The translations under genes were made by a program, and so were the position numbers. A stretch of DNA of 64,000 nt. Source: Rapana venosa (taxonomy: Eukaryota > Mollusca > Gastropoda > Neogastropoda > Muricidae). Of this stretch, positions 21,112 to 32,440 are shown piece by piece (the first letter of the stretch is position 1; the number at the start of each line of letters is the position of its first letter). The DNA is taken from assembly GCA_028751875.1 (NCBI GenBank), contig CM054162.1, positions 1,385,086-1,449,085 of the forward strand, given 5' to 3'. The notes beneath the pieces are model-generated. The model was not told the DNA's origin and searched no databases. It saw only the letters and a program-made list of their open reading frames with translations.

Positions 21112-24075
21112 CCATCACTGGCACGTGGAATGTACGGACACTAAGAGCTGCAGGCAAAAAGTGGAAGAACTGACACATGAGATGTCCAGATATCAATGGC
21201 ACATCCTAGGGCTCTTCGAAGACAGGTGAAAAACATGGGAGAAACAACGACCCAGGAAGACCACAAATATACTACAGTGGAAAACAGGATAATCATGAAC
21301 ACTGGCTTGGGGTTTCTCGTTCACAAAGACCAGTGAACACCGTCCTGACTGTCAGCCTGTGTCCAGCAGACTTATTACCATCCGCCTGAAGAGCAACCCC
21401 CCCCTTAACATAACTGTAGAACAGGCATACGCCCCTACATCAGACTGCACAGATGAAGCCGTAGAAGAATTTTTAATATGACCAGCTTACAAGAGGTACT
21501 GATCAAAACACCCAAGAAAGACATCCTCGATGTGCAAGGCGACTGGAACGCCAAGGTAGGTAGAAAGATGCATGGAAAGACAGGATGGCGTTTTTGGGCC
21601 ACATTGAATAACCAATCAAATGAAAGAGGCTTGAGAATCCTGGAGTTTGCCAGCAACAACCACCTCCAGCTAGTGAATACACTTGGCCCACCACAAGAAA
21701 TCCAGAAAAATGGACATGGCATAGCCAAATGGAGAACATCACAACCAAATAGATTACAACATGGAGAAAAGACGGATTCAGTCTAGCGTTAACATCGAAC
21801 AGACACGAAGTTTTCCAGAGCAGACATAGGGAAGTGATCAAGAACTTGTGATGATGACTTTCCGACTACGTCTAAAGAAAAATCCACAAGCGGAACAACA
21901 ATCAGGATCAAATTTGACCTCGAGAAAGCTGAATGACTCCCAGAGGTATTATAAAATTTTCAAGCAAGGATAGTGGAAAGTTTGGGGAGCACTCACTGTG
22001 ATAACACAGACATAGAACACTGACGAAATAGTTTCCAATACAGCGGTGACTGAAACAGCAACGAGCTTCCTTGGCAAAACGCCGACCATCCAAAAAACCA
22101 TGGTTCCACCTACCATCCCTACAACTATGCGACAAGCGTAAGAGCTGAAGAAAAAGAAAAATGAAACAAAAGAAAGAGCAGAAAACAAAATAGGGTCAGT
22201 CAACAAAAGAATCAGGAAGTCCATGACGGAGGCAAAAGAGAAATTGGATCGGTGCACAGTGCCAAGACATTAGAAGAGAAACATCAAGAAAAACAATAGC
22301 AAAGAAAGCATATCATCTGGATGAAGACCTGACTACACGAAACAGAGAAAAGTATAACAATCCAAGACAAAATGGTAAGTGTCTCAACTGACGACCAGGA
22401 TATTCTGAACATATGGACAGAAATAACACTCCGACCTGTATAACTAAGAACCGCAGGAGAATCCAGAAGTCCTTAAGTACCCCTAAAGCAAAGACACAGA
22501 CAGTCACCCACTCCTCCGAGAAAGAAGTGGAAACAGCAAGTCAGATCGCTTGAAAAAGGGGAAGTCCAGCTGGGCTGACAACAATCCAGCTGAGTGGTCC
22601 AAGCTGGAGGGGAAGCCAATGCGTCAGCGCCCTACTAATAATCCAGCAACAAGATCTGGCAGGACAGGAAAAGTGGCCAACACCATGGAACGCAGTCACT
22701 CAACATCACCCTCCCCAAGAAAGAAATCTACAACTATGCCATAATAACCGCACAAATAGCCTCCTATGTCACCGCAAGCAAGGTTCATGCTGCCATATAA
22801 TATTGAATAGAGACTGAAGCCACAGCAGATGACCATCATTGCTGAGGAACAAGCAGGTTTCAGCAGCAGGGCGCAGCACAACTAACAGATATTGCAACCT
22901 CAGAATACATGAGGGAGCGGTACCTTCAACATCAACAAGACCTTAACCATATTTATCGATTTTAAGAAGGCATTTGACAGGGTGTGGCCTGCAGCTTTGT
23001 GGGCCAACACATGAATTTGTACAAGCATCAAACGCAAACTTGATCAGAGTCAATCAAACAGCTGTACAGCGATGCCACCAGTGGGGCGTGTACTACAACA
23101 ACAACATAGGAGAATGTTTTCGAACAACAGTTGGAGTAAGGCAGGGCTGTCTACACTCACACCCACTCTATTTCAACATCATCCTTGAGAGAAACATGGG
23201 CTGATGCACTGGAACTACATGAAGGATCAGTCAGCATTGGTGGCAGAACGATCACAAAACCTCCGCCTTCGCAGATGACACTTGGTAGATAGGAAAAAGC
23301 AGTATCAGAAAAAGTCGTTGCCAGCCTAACAGAACACTTGGATAAGGCCATCCAAAACATACGGCATGAAATCAGTGCAGAGAAGACCAAGACAGAAGAC
23401 AAATAACACCAACGCATTAGCACGGGAAATCAGGGTTTAATGACCAAGCAGGAAAACTGTTTCCAAAGCTCAAGTCACCTGGGAGCCATTGTATCCGACC
23501 AGGGATCCAAGCCAGAAGTAGTATGCAGGACTGCACAGACAATAACAGCTATGTCAAAACTAAACACCATCTGGAGAGACAAGAAAATATATCACTTAAC
23601 TCCAAGATCAGACTAATTCGCTCCTTGTCATATCCATATTTCAGTAAGCCTGTGCATCATGGACCCTGACTGCAGAATTGGAGAGAAGTACAGGCAGTGG
23701 AGATGAGATGCTTTCCGATAATCCTTGGCATCTCCTAAAAGACCACATAAGCAACGAAAGCGTGCATAACAGAATCCAGCAAACCATTTGACCCTAATGA
23801 GAACCTTCTAACGATCTGAAAAAGCGAAAAGCATCAGTGGTAAGGGCATGTCACAAGATCCCAAGGAATACAAAGACAGTTTGCAAGGCCAGTCCCAAGG
23901 AGAAGAAGAAAGGAGGCAGACCAAGGTAAGATCAGGAGGATACCAACCAGTGAAAGACAGGCCTAGAACCGGCACAAAACCCTGAGAAAGGCAGAACAGA
24001 GAGAGGAATGGAGGGAACTGGTTGCTGAGTCTTTGAGGGTGCCCCCACGGTCGTCAGACTATTGGACAGAATCTT
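21112..24075 (+). mobile_element. RTE-like LINE (LINE-b), 5'-truncated, many stops
   Basis: An endonuclease plus reverse transcriptase element decayed by dozens of stops and shifts. Readable landmarks in order are the endonuclease start TGTWNVRTLR at 21,117 and GDWNAKVG at 21,538-21,561. Then come FIDFKKAFDRVW at 22,952-22,987, a VRQGC box near 23,140 and FADD at 23,268-23,279. A KKGGRPR basic segment lies near 23,910 and VPTVVR at the end. Its 5' end is cut at 21,112 against CR1 sequence. In the twin copy the same LINE continues about 290 bases further 5'. It cannot make protein. Confidence 0.85.
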
Positions 24076-24740
24076 GTAAAGCAACAAATCAAAGCGCTCT
24101 AAAATAAGGATTCAGCCATATATTAAATTACAGGTGGGGGATTCTAATCTGAGCAGGTCGTCTTTGGATTTTATTCTTAGTGCTCAAATAGACAAAGCTG
24201 AGTTCAGTGTTCCAAGATGCTGTCTGTGTGGTGATCTGATTCAAAAACATGTTCTTTTAATGGCATACTGGTTTCGCGTGAAAAGATTTGACTTACAACA
24301 CTTAAGATTATACATTTTTATTTATGTTACCATGAATTTGTATATTGTTATATAGAGGGATTTGTTTGGGTTTCGTGCTTGTTTGTTTGTTGTGAAATTA
24401 AGTGTTTATTAGTTTAATTTGTCTCCGAGTCAAACAACTCTAATCAACGCACTGCATTTATTATGTTAATTGTTGATACTGTTGTAGTTGCTCTTCCTGC
24501 TCTTCTTCCTCTCACATCGTTATTTTTTGTGCTTCTGCAATTTTCTTTTCAATAACAGTTTATGTTTCATGCATTGAACGATAATGGAATATTGATATTA
24601 TAACAAACCCAATCCCACACATAACCCATTTGTTATAATCTCCAAAGGAACTATTGAAGAATGAGAAAAGAAAACTACGCATAAAGCAAAACATTTCATG
24701 TGACGAAATATTTATGTGATTACTATCATGTAATGAACGT
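24076..24740. other. Spacer between LINE-b and the 5S-type SINE
   Basis: No gene or element is recognised. Two of the four difference clusters between the D copies fall at its start (24,000-24,110 and 24,300-24,370). Confidence 0.5.
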
Positions 24741-25036
24741 ACGGACAGCTCAGAGTCGGAGCGGCTGCTTTCCCCCAGCCAAGTTAAGCATCGTCGTGAG
24801 AGCGTGGTTACCAGTAGGATGGGTGACCGTTTTGCGCGCCCTGGCATCAGTACTAGTCCCCCAGATCACCCAGTTTGTAAATGGTACCCGCCCCTCAGGT
24901 CAGGAAAGTAAAGCAGCGAGGAGAGGAGATGGGCGCCGCCCAGAATAAGCTGTGTCCCTAGATAAGTGAGGTCTCTGACGGGCCTCCGCCCCCCTACGAC
25001 CTTATAGGTTATGAGACCCTTTACCTTTACCTTACC
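24741..25036 (+). mobile_element. SINE with tRNA-like start and 5S rRNA-like promoter
   Basis: The head has a worn tRNA-type A box (ACAGCTCAGAGTCGG) and then text that follows the 5S rRNA internal promoter. CCAAGTTAAGCATCGTCG matches 5S box A, TGGTTACCAGTAGGATGGG matches the intermediate element and box C start, and GTGACCG follows as in 5S. The body has GAGGTCTCTGACGG and the tail is a TTTACC repeat. The related copy at 46,073-46,371 has a better A box. Calling it a tRNA/5S chimeric SINE is inference from these words. Confidence 0.7.
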
Positions 25037-25264
25037 ACATGTAAGAATATTGAACAGGTAAGAAAACAATTCGTTAAAGTATTGTGTTTTGTTGATGTTT
25101 GTGTTTTAGTTAGAGCATTGGACTTGCTAGTTTGTTTGGGTATTTTAGTAGCTAAGCCCAACTTCCAGGTAATGCTTGATGCTATTTTAAAAACATTCCT
25201 TTCGAACTAAAAATTTATTAAGGTAATGTAATTATACATGCAACAAACACAAAGGGCGAGTAAC

Positions 25265-25640
25265 TCCTCTCTACTCTCTCTCTCTCTCTCTCCTATCTCT
25301 CCTCCCCTCTCTCTCATCTCTCGTCTCTCTCCTACTCTCTCTCACACTCCTTTTATAGTTGTTGTGTCTTCTAATAAAGGGCATTTTCATAGTTCAATTT
25401 TCAATATTATTTTGGGCGTGTTTTGACTGTACTTGAGCCAGTGAATGTCCTATTTTCAATAACTATTATTACGTGTAACACAATGTGTACTTTTTCTTCA
25501 ATATGAAGGTGTTTCAAATTTTATGATCTATAGAGTTTCTCTCTCTCTCTCTCTCTCTCCCTCTCTCTCTCTCTTCTCATCTCTCTCTACAACTCTCCTC
25601 TCTCTCCTCGTCTCTCACGCTATCTCTCTGTGTTTGTTAT
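25265..25640. repeat. Two (CT)n tracts with short spacer
   Basis: CT-rich runs at 25,268-25,345 and 25,540-25,635 flank about 190 bases of AT-rich spacer. T- and GT-rich sequence without features continues to 26,040, including (TTTG)n at 25,917-25,940. Confidence 0.9.
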
Positions 25641-26040
25641 GCTTGTAGTTGTTGTATTGTTGTTTGTTGATTTGTTTGAGTTTTTTTGTTGTCTGTTTTT
25701 TTGTTTTGGTGTATGTGTGTGTGTTGGTGTGGGAGGGGGGCTTGGACGGTGTTTGTATTTTTGTGTTTTTTTTTCTCTCATTTGTTAATTGTTTTTTCTT
25801 GTTTTCTTTGTTGGTTTGTTTGGATCGGGATGATTCTTTTTTTCTTTTTTTTTTTCTTTTTTTTGGGGGAGGGGGGTGTTCCTGAAGGTTTATCTTTTGT
25901 TTCTTGTCTAAGGTAATGTGTTTGTTTGTTTGTTTGTTTTCTCTCTCACTAATTCCTCTTTGTCTCTTTTTATTTTTTAAAGTGTTATTCTTTGCTTCTA
26001 CTGTTTGGAAGTATGAGTACTGAGATTCATTATTAATATG

Positions 26041-26115
26041 TGACCCTAACGGGGCGGGGACTGAATGTAAAAAAGCACATGAGTAATATTCATTATCCTG
26101 GAAAAAAAAAGAATT
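26041..26115 (+). mobile_element. SINE 3' tail fragment
   Basis: The words GGGACTGAATGTAAAAAAG, CACATGAGT and ATTCATTATCCTGG followed by an A-run match the 3' end of the SINE at 36,605-36,975. Only the tail is present. Confidence 0.65.
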
Positions 26116-26314
26116 TATGTCTCAATTACTGACAATGTATAGAATTTCTTTTTATGACTTTATGTGGGTTTCCCTCCCTCTTTATTGTGAGAGTGCTGGG
26201 TATTGCACTTATTTTTTATTATCAATGACATTCAAATTTGTATGATAATAATTAAAAAGTGTAGGTGATTGATCGTGTGCTCTGTGACTATTATATAGAT
26301 TAGTATATCCCTGA

Positions 26315-26391
<77 letters not shown>

Positions 26392-26398
26392 CACACAC
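26315..26398. repeat. (CA)n microsatellite
   Basis: About 37 pure CA units, then ACACACACTC. The count looks the same in the twin copy at 42,637-42,720, which is unusual for a fast-mutating repeat. Confidence 0.97.
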
Positions 26399-26764
26399 TC
26401 ACATCACTCCACATTCTCTCCCCCCCCTCAATGACTGTATAGGTTTAGATTTCATCTTTTCTTTTGTTTTTCTTGTTTTTATTGTGTGAATATTGGGTAT
26501 GAGTTATTTCATTATCAAATAAAAAAAAATCATATGATTTGAAACCAGTATAATCAAAAAAATGAGTGTTGCATGGTGAACGTGGTACTGATTAGGGAAT
26601 TATATATTGGATTAATATCTTTGAAATACACACACAACACTCTGTCTCTGGTCTCTGTCACCTGCTCTCGTCTCTCTCACCTTTATATTTTGCTTATAGT
26701 TATGGTGATCCTGAAGAAGTGGAATCATATTATATATTATCAATACTTATTGGACTTGTCCTGA
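26399..26764. other. Spacer without recognised features
   Basis: AT-rich, with a short CA run at 26,630 and CTCTGTCTCTGG-type words. No gene is seen. Confidence 0.5.
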
Positions 26765-27480
26765 CGTACAATAAGGTCTTAATAGTGCCCAATTTCAAAT
26801 ATCTTATTGTTATATCCTAGGTTCATTATTGACAACACACTCTCTATGCAAAAATTCATCACCCAGACCAGGACAGGGTCCGTGCTTCTAACAAATTACG
26901 GCCGTATTAATGCAATTCGAAAGTACCTGTCACAGACGCAACATCAAAACTCGTGCATCTCTCATCCATTTACGTCTGGACTATTGCAATTCTCTGTTGG
27001 CTAGGTCTGGCCAGCATCATCTATCCACGTCCCTTCCAACGTATTCAAAACTCGCAGCTCGACTAGTCCTCAGAAAGAAAAACATCTGAGCACATTACCC
27101 CTCTCTTGCGATCTCTCCACTGGCTGCCTGTGCCACAAAGAAATAACTATAAGATCAGTACCCTCTGTTACAAATGTCTCCACAAAACAGCACCCTCCCT
27201 ACCATCTGTGAATGTCTCCACTGTACAAACCCCTTCTCGTTCCCCTTCGCTCTGCAGCATGATTCCTTGTGCTATACAAATACCTAGATTCACGCCAGTC
27301 CACGTTGGCCGCGCGCTTTCACTTTTCTGGTCCCACATCGATTTGGAATGGCCTCCCTATCTCCTTTACGCCAAAAACCTTCTGTGGACACTTTTAAATC
27401 TGGCCTCAAGACAACATTTGTTTTCAAACCTAAGAATTTCCTCCTCCTGTTTTCATTTCATAGCTAATCCCGGCTTTTCA
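26765..27480 (+). mobile_element. CR1-like LINE 3' end
   Basis: This carries the reverse transcriptase thumb and C-terminal region of a CR1-group LINE. Pieces in order across three frames are FIIDNTLSMQKFI near 26,820, an IRKYLS stretch near 26,910, SLHWLPVPQR at 27,109-27,138, YKISTLCYKCLH after it, and an IWNGLPISF-like stretch near 27,340. At least three frame changes and several stops make it non-functional. The catalytic palm is absent. It may be the other end of the element whose endonuclease lies at 20,456-21,111, with the middle replaced by LINE-b and other insertions; that link is inference. Confidence 0.8.
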
Positions 27481-27724
27481 ACAGCCAAAGATTCCATCAC
27501 CTTGCAAAGTGTATCACCTGAGTGTGTGTGTGTGAGTGAGTGGTGTGTGTGTCGTTTGCATTTGGACTTGTTAGAACTAATATACTTGAGTGTGTTTTTT
27601 TAGGGTTTCTTTTATTATGCTTGCTTTAGGGGGGGTTGTTGATGGGTCTATTTTGAAAAAAGGATATATCCTTTCCCCATTTTCAACTGAGGACTGTATA
27701 CATTGTTAGGTATAATTAAGGGTG

Positions 27725-27800
27725 TATCCCAAGCGGCGCGGACTGGATGTAAAAAAGCACATGACTGTTTTATTATTATCCTCGAAATAAAAGAATTTGT
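27725..27800 (+). mobile_element. SINE 3' tail fragment
   Basis: GGACTGGATGTAAAAAAG, CACATGACTG and ATTATCCTCG with an A-rich end match the SINE tail at 36,895-36,950. The rest of the element is missing. Confidence 0.65.
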
Positions 27801-28229
27801 CCATTTCATTGTCTCCTCTCTGCCTTTCCATTATCCTGGAAAAAAGAATTGTCAATTTCTGTATGATCTATTGACAATAGTGTCATCTCGTTTTTTCTCT
27901 TTTTCTCTGCGTCCCCTGTGTTCTGGTCTGTATCTAGTTTTTATTCATAGAGTTTGATTATACTAATCAGGTTTTTAAATCTTCATTTATTATAGTTAAA
28001 ATGTTTATTACAGCTTGGTTTTGAATTTTGTGTTCAGAGCATGATGTGAACAAGACACCCTAGCTTATCCATCACTCTCAATCAACTAGTTTTGAGTTCA
28101 GTTCTCTCTGGCTGAACCACCGTTCAATAACAATATCAGTATCTGACCTTCAGACTATCCAACACCCAGTTCCTTAACAAATACTTCTGCATACTCATTT
28201 TCAAGAAACAAGGTGACCGAATTTTTAGA
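27801..28229. other. Spacer without recognised features
   Basis: No gene is visible. Words from 28,060-28,230 recur noisily at 11,220-11,480. Confidence 0.45.
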
Positions 28230-28410
28230 GGGATGTGTGTGTGTGTGTGGGTATGCATCAGATCTCAGCATAAAGCCTTATCCAGATTGTTTGCAAAGGA
28301 AAAAAAGAGTTAAAAGCAATGTTCAATCTGGGGTAAAATCCCTAAAGGAAATGTATTGGAGGACAGGTTTTTCCCACACACTTGAATGACTAGAATATCA
28401 TGGAGTAGTG

Positions 28411-28442
<32 letters not shown>

Positions 28443-28830
28443 TGTGTTGTGGTGTGTGGTGTGGTGTGTGTGTGTGTGTGTGTTTATTCATTTTATCTAG
28501 TTTACCCTCATTTCAATATCAAGATAATGGAATAAGCACGTATATGCTTTTTTTTACATCCAATCCCGTGTGGTATGTGATTTTATAAATTAATGTTTTA
28601 TCAGTTCCCACCGACACAACAATGCCTACAATGTGTGTGTGTGTGTCTGTGTGTCTGTGTGAGGTGTGTGTGTGTGTGTGGTGGTGTGTGTGTGTGTGTG
28701 TGTCTGTGTGTGTGTGTCTGTGTGGTGTACTATGAGGATATCTGTTAGAGCAGAACTTGAAAATCAGTGAAAACAAATTCCATGGTTGGCTTACTAGATG
28801 TTATTTTTTTGTTTTTTGTTTTTTGTTGGT

Positions 28831-28868
<38 letters not shown>

Positions 28869-28890
28869 GTGTGTGTGTGTGTGTGTGTTA
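28230..28890. repeat. Cluster of four (GT)n microsatellites
   Basis: GT arrays lie at about 28,234-28,250, 28,408-28,482, 28,632-28,725 and 28,829-28,888, separated by non-repetitive spacers of 80-170 bases. The two middle arrays are interrupted by GG and CT variants that are shared exactly with the twin copy. Confidence 0.95.
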
Positions 28891-28979
28891 CTTACAAAAA
28901 TTGTTGGTGGGTCTGTTGGTTATGGTTGTTATTTTACTGACTGTCAACCTGTCTGAGTGTCCCAAAAGCTATAAATTAT

Positions 28980-29257
28980 TAGCTCTCTCTCTCTCTCTCC
29001 TCATTCCATCTCCTCTCCAATCTCCCTCTCTCTCATTTTAATGGAGCAAGTTTTGTTATAGATTTCAGCAAAAACTTTTATCCAGAACTCAATGGCCATG
29101 ACTGGATCATAATATTGAATGTTTTTGAGAGCAATGGAACTGCTTAACTCTAGTAAGAAAAAGCTGTTCATTAAAATTTTCACAAAAGAACGATAGGTTA
29201 AAGTTTTTTATGGCCGGGTTTAGGAATTGTTGTTCCTTTATTTTATTTTGAGAAGAT
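28980..29257. other. (CT)n and right junction of the D block
   Basis: A CT tract at 28,984-29,035 marks where similarity to the twin copy ends. The next 220 bases are AT-rich and match nothing else I can see. Block C resumes at about 29,258. Confidence 0.55.
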
Positions 29258-30775
29258 AGAAGTCTGGATCCTCAGGACACTAATTTGTGAGGTCACCCGA
29301 CCTGTATGCACAGTGGTGATAATTTTTGACAAAATAAACATCAAACAAATAATACAGAACATTAGATAATGCGGGCAAAATTTAAGAGTGAATTCCCAAA
29401 GAAACATGAACCACACAACTGTTTGTGCACCTCAGTCAAACCTAACTAGAGATAGAGAAAGAGAGAGAGAGACAGACAGAGAGACAGAAAGTCAAAGGAC
29501 AGACAGACTAGACAGAGACACAAACATAACAGACAGGACAGACTGACAGGCAAACCGACAGACAGGCCAAACAGCCAATGGATGGACGGCGACAAAAAGA
29601 CAGAGAAACTAAAAGCAGAGACAGACCCCAGACCATCAAGATTCGTAATTAGAGATGAACCCACATAACCACATCAAAACAAGAAAAAAAAAACATTCCA
29701 AAACTAAGGAATTAGTAAGAATGATTATGTTTTAGGAAACAGTCAAGAAGGAGGCAGTTCAGAAGGTGTTACAATTCCGAAACTCTAATTTTTCAGTCTG
29801 ATCCTGCTGTCTTTGTCCTGTCTGGTCTCCTCTGTCTTAGGCTCCTCATTGACTTCAAATTAAAGCCTGCTGCTTATCAAGCCACATCAAGAGAATTGCA
29901 TTGTTTATGTTCACTAGCTTGCAAACACTCACATTCATTTCCGACACACACAAAATAAATTTCTAAAAGCACCAGAAATAGACATACTTTCTTTCCCTAA
30001 ATGCAGGGTTTATTGTTTTATAAGTATACGAATAAAACCTCCCTAGAGCCCCTAAGCTAAAGCAGTTGTCTGCCATGCAGATGTTATATTTTGCGTATTG
30101 AACTATGAACAGGCTCGTTTGCATATTCAACGTTTAGTAAATTTACTGATCCTGGTAACTCTTTTCTTCTTCACCACATGATGGTAGTGCAATGGACATC
30201 ATGATAAAGCCAGGCCTGTCCAGATGGAGAGAGACCATAGGAATGGGAAAGCTTGCTGGCTTTCAGAAATGGGCTGGGGATTTGTATTTGCAAGTTCCGT
30301 CCGTATAAAGAATATTATCTTCGTCATCATCTTGTAAGATTTTTCTTCTTTGATTTGCTCTTTTTTCTTACATTCTATCAATGTCTTTATTTGACTTCAT
30401 ATACCTCTTTTACCAATTTTTTTTTTAAACTTGTTTTTTGAATTCTCTTTGATTTCGTGTTTAATCTTCTTTGAAACTCTGATTCTTCGACTTCTCCTCT
30501 TTGAATTTTTTTTCTTTGAGTTAACACCTGTTTTGCAACTCTTCTTGTCTTGTTCTTGTTCTTGTTCTTCATCTTCTCTTCTTCTTCTTCCTTCTTTCTC
30601 TTCTTCTTCTTCGCAAGTCTCTTCATCTTCTTCGTAATTCTTCTTCATCGAATCATTTCTTCGCAAGTCTTCTTCTCTCTTCTTCGTAATTCCTTCTTCT
30701 TCGCATTCTCTTCATCTTCTTCGTAATTTCCTTCTTCTTCGCATTCTTTCTTCTTCTCCTTTTGCTTCTTTGCCA
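29258..30775. repeat. Paralogous block C, copy 2, first part
   Basis: It follows 7,150-8,480 in order through the decayed ACAG tract (29,450-29,640), the GCCAGGCCTGTCCAGATGG segment (30,210) and the TTC tract (30,540-30,775). No gene is seen. The TTC tract carries repeated CTTCGCAA/TTCTTCGTAA words, giving arginine/glutamate-rich frames on the minus strand that are not genes. Confidence 0.75.
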
Positions 30776-30979
30776 TTTTTTTTCTGATTTTTTTTAATCA
30801 GATATCAAATTTCATTTGATAAAGATTTTTCCCCCTCTAAATGCAAAAAAAGCATTTAGATAGATAATGAAGAATACACTATTTTAAGATCTCACCAAGT
30901 GTAGATAAATATTAACATCAGTTTTCCAAATACTTCCTTTTAACATAGTGTAAGGTCAACTTAAAGAAGGCATAAGACA

Positions 30980-31075
30980 GATGCCTATAGCCGAGTGAAT
31001 AAAACCGTTGGGGCTTTTATTCAATTGGTCCATGTGTCATGGGTTCTAATCTTGGCGGCCCCTGATGAATTAAGG
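30980..31075 (+). mobile_element. tRNA-like SINE head
   Basis: TAGCCGAGTGA (30,988-30,998) fits the Pol III A box except at its last base. GGTTCTAATCTTG (31,042-31,054) resembles the B box GGTTCGANTCC with two changes. The spacing of about 54 bases is somewhat long but within tRNA-SINE range. No cloverleaf can be closed convincingly, so it is not a tRNA gene. Confidence 0.5.
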
Positions 31076-31088
31076 TGCAAAAATATCA

Positions 31089-31155
31089 AACTCCCATCTG
31101 TAGTGTGGAAGAAGCTCGACACTGTCGAGCTTCATCCACACTACAGATGGGAGTT
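31089..31155. repeat. Near-perfect 67-nt palindrome / hairpin
   Basis: The left arm 31,089-31,121 and right arm 31,123-31,155 are reverse complements over 32 of 33 pairs. There are 21 perfect pairs, one A:A mismatch (31,110 with 31,134) and 11 perfect pairs, around a single C at 31,122. As RNA it would fold into a long hairpin with a few central bases opened as loop. It lies 13 bases after the tRNA-like head and six bases before a T-run. Confidence 0.95.
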
Positions 31156-31159
31156 GATC

Positions 31160-31172
31160 GTTTTTTTTTTTC
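31160..31172 (+). terminator. T-run, possible Pol III terminator
   Basis: Eleven T residues (31,161-31,171) follow GATCG just after the hairpin. RNA polymerase III stops at four or more T residues, so a transcript from the upstream A/B-box head would end here. That this happens is inference. Confidence 0.4.
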
Positions 31173-31639
31173 TTAAACGATACAGCAACACTGCAGGTGT
31201 CCTGTACTCCTAAAGCCCAACGATGCTGTATATATTAATGATAGAAAGATAGCGTACATCCCTGGTAAATCTGTCTGAATACCCATGCATAAGTCCATAT
31301 CAGCGTCATAGATCATCTTCGTCACTATTGATCTTCATGTCATCAATGAAAATCGTGCCTGGTTTTGATGACTTTGGCTGCTCTGACCCATGGTGGAAAC
31401 CTCAGTTTCAATTTTCCCTTTTAAAAAATCATTTCTGCGTCCCTGTCTTGAGTATGGTGTCCACGCCTTCTAGGTTGAAGGTTAGTCAGCAGAAGACCAC
31501 TGAGTTAAGTGGTTTTGAAGGTCACCTCCTGGGTTACAGCTAACGCAGCGGGCCTGCTGTAATGAGGCCTGACTACCGTCAGAGCAGGCTTACTGCAGTG
31601 AGTCCTGGGGATGCCAGCTCAGAACAGCACACTGAAACC

Positions 31640-31865
31640 TGGCGAAAGTCTGCTTGTGTGACTGTTTTTTTGCCCACCATGAAGGTAGCCACATTCCGAC
31701 TTCGAGAATGCATGCTGGGTATGTTTCGATTGTTCCGAATCCACCAAGCGCGACAGGAAGCACGGTATCTTTTAACGTGCAAGTTTGATCTTCTGCGTGT
31801 GTCGAAGAACGGAAAACACAGCACTGGCAGTCCTGCAGTTGAAGTTGACCTGGGAGATCACTAAG
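31640..31865 (-). mobile_element. Molluscan SINE-like repeat, reverse orientation
   Basis: Read on the minus strand it runs GATCTCCCAGGTCAACTT, GCAGAAGATCAAA, GCACGTTAAAAGATAC, CATACCCAGCATGCA and GTGGCTACCTTCATGG. From memory of gastropod genomes this order of words belongs to an abundant short interspersed repeat; I cannot search to confirm. No intact promoter boxes are seen in this part. The 31,200-31,640 stretch to its left holds nothing I recognise. Confidence 0.55.
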
Positions 31866-32440
31866 TTTTGTGTTACTTATTTCATCAGTATGCCACCAAG
31901 AATCCCATATTTAAGGAGCTCTTTGACTTGAAGTTGAACGGTCTTAGCCACTGAAATAAAACAATTGGGTCCATACCCAGTAATATTGTAAAGAAGACAC
32001 TGAGAAAGACAGCCATAGAACTGATGCTAACAGCAAAAACCTTGATCCTGCTCTCACATAGTGTGACATTCTCTTTCTCCTAACTTTTACTTAAACTTTC
32101 TCAAAGGTCTTCACAGAAGCAGAGTGAAAAGTCAATATGATGTGCCACTGTGTCCAAGTTGAACCCAATAACACATACCTCAAAATCTCTGACTGCCGGC
32201 TTCTGTCTTGTTGTCCGCCTGTCTTGTCTCTGTCTGTTTTCTGTCCTCTGTACGTGTGCTTCTTCTGTCTTTTGTGTTTCTGTCTGTCTGTCTGTCCCTC
32301 TGTCTCTCTAGTCTTAGTCTCTCTCTGTCTCCACACTCCCCCATTCTTTCTCTCCCCCCCCCACCTTCTCTCTCCCTTCTCTTTCTCCCTCTCATCCCCT
32401 CCCCTCTTTCCCTCATCAGACAGACATAGGTAAGGGGTTT

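Larger units (their letters stand above)
21112..29035. repeat. D block, copy 1 (near-identical to 37,437-45,310)
   Basis: The block repeats 16,325 bp downstream, with the offset falling to 16,322 after about 24,110. Over most of its length I find no differences. Mismatches cluster at about 24,000-24,110, 24,300-24,370, 28,100-28,340 and after 28,735. It contains a LINE, a 5S-type SINE, SINE tails, a CA array, a CR1 3' end and GT arrays. Young segmental duplication and false assembly duplication both fit. Confidence 0.9.
30780..32440. other. 1.6-kb insertion in copy 2 relative to copy 1
   Basis: Block C copy 1 runs from its TTC tract (8,480) straight into the sequence matching 32,441. Here about 1.6 kb intervenes. 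It holds a tRNA-like head, a 67-nt palindrome, a SINE on the minus strand and a CT tract near the end (32,280-32,420). Deletion from copy 1 is equally possible. Confidence 0.6.

Noticed and set aside
31562..31864. Plus-strand frame of 100 codons
   Set aside because: Most of it lies in a minus-strand interspersed repeat (31,640-31,865).
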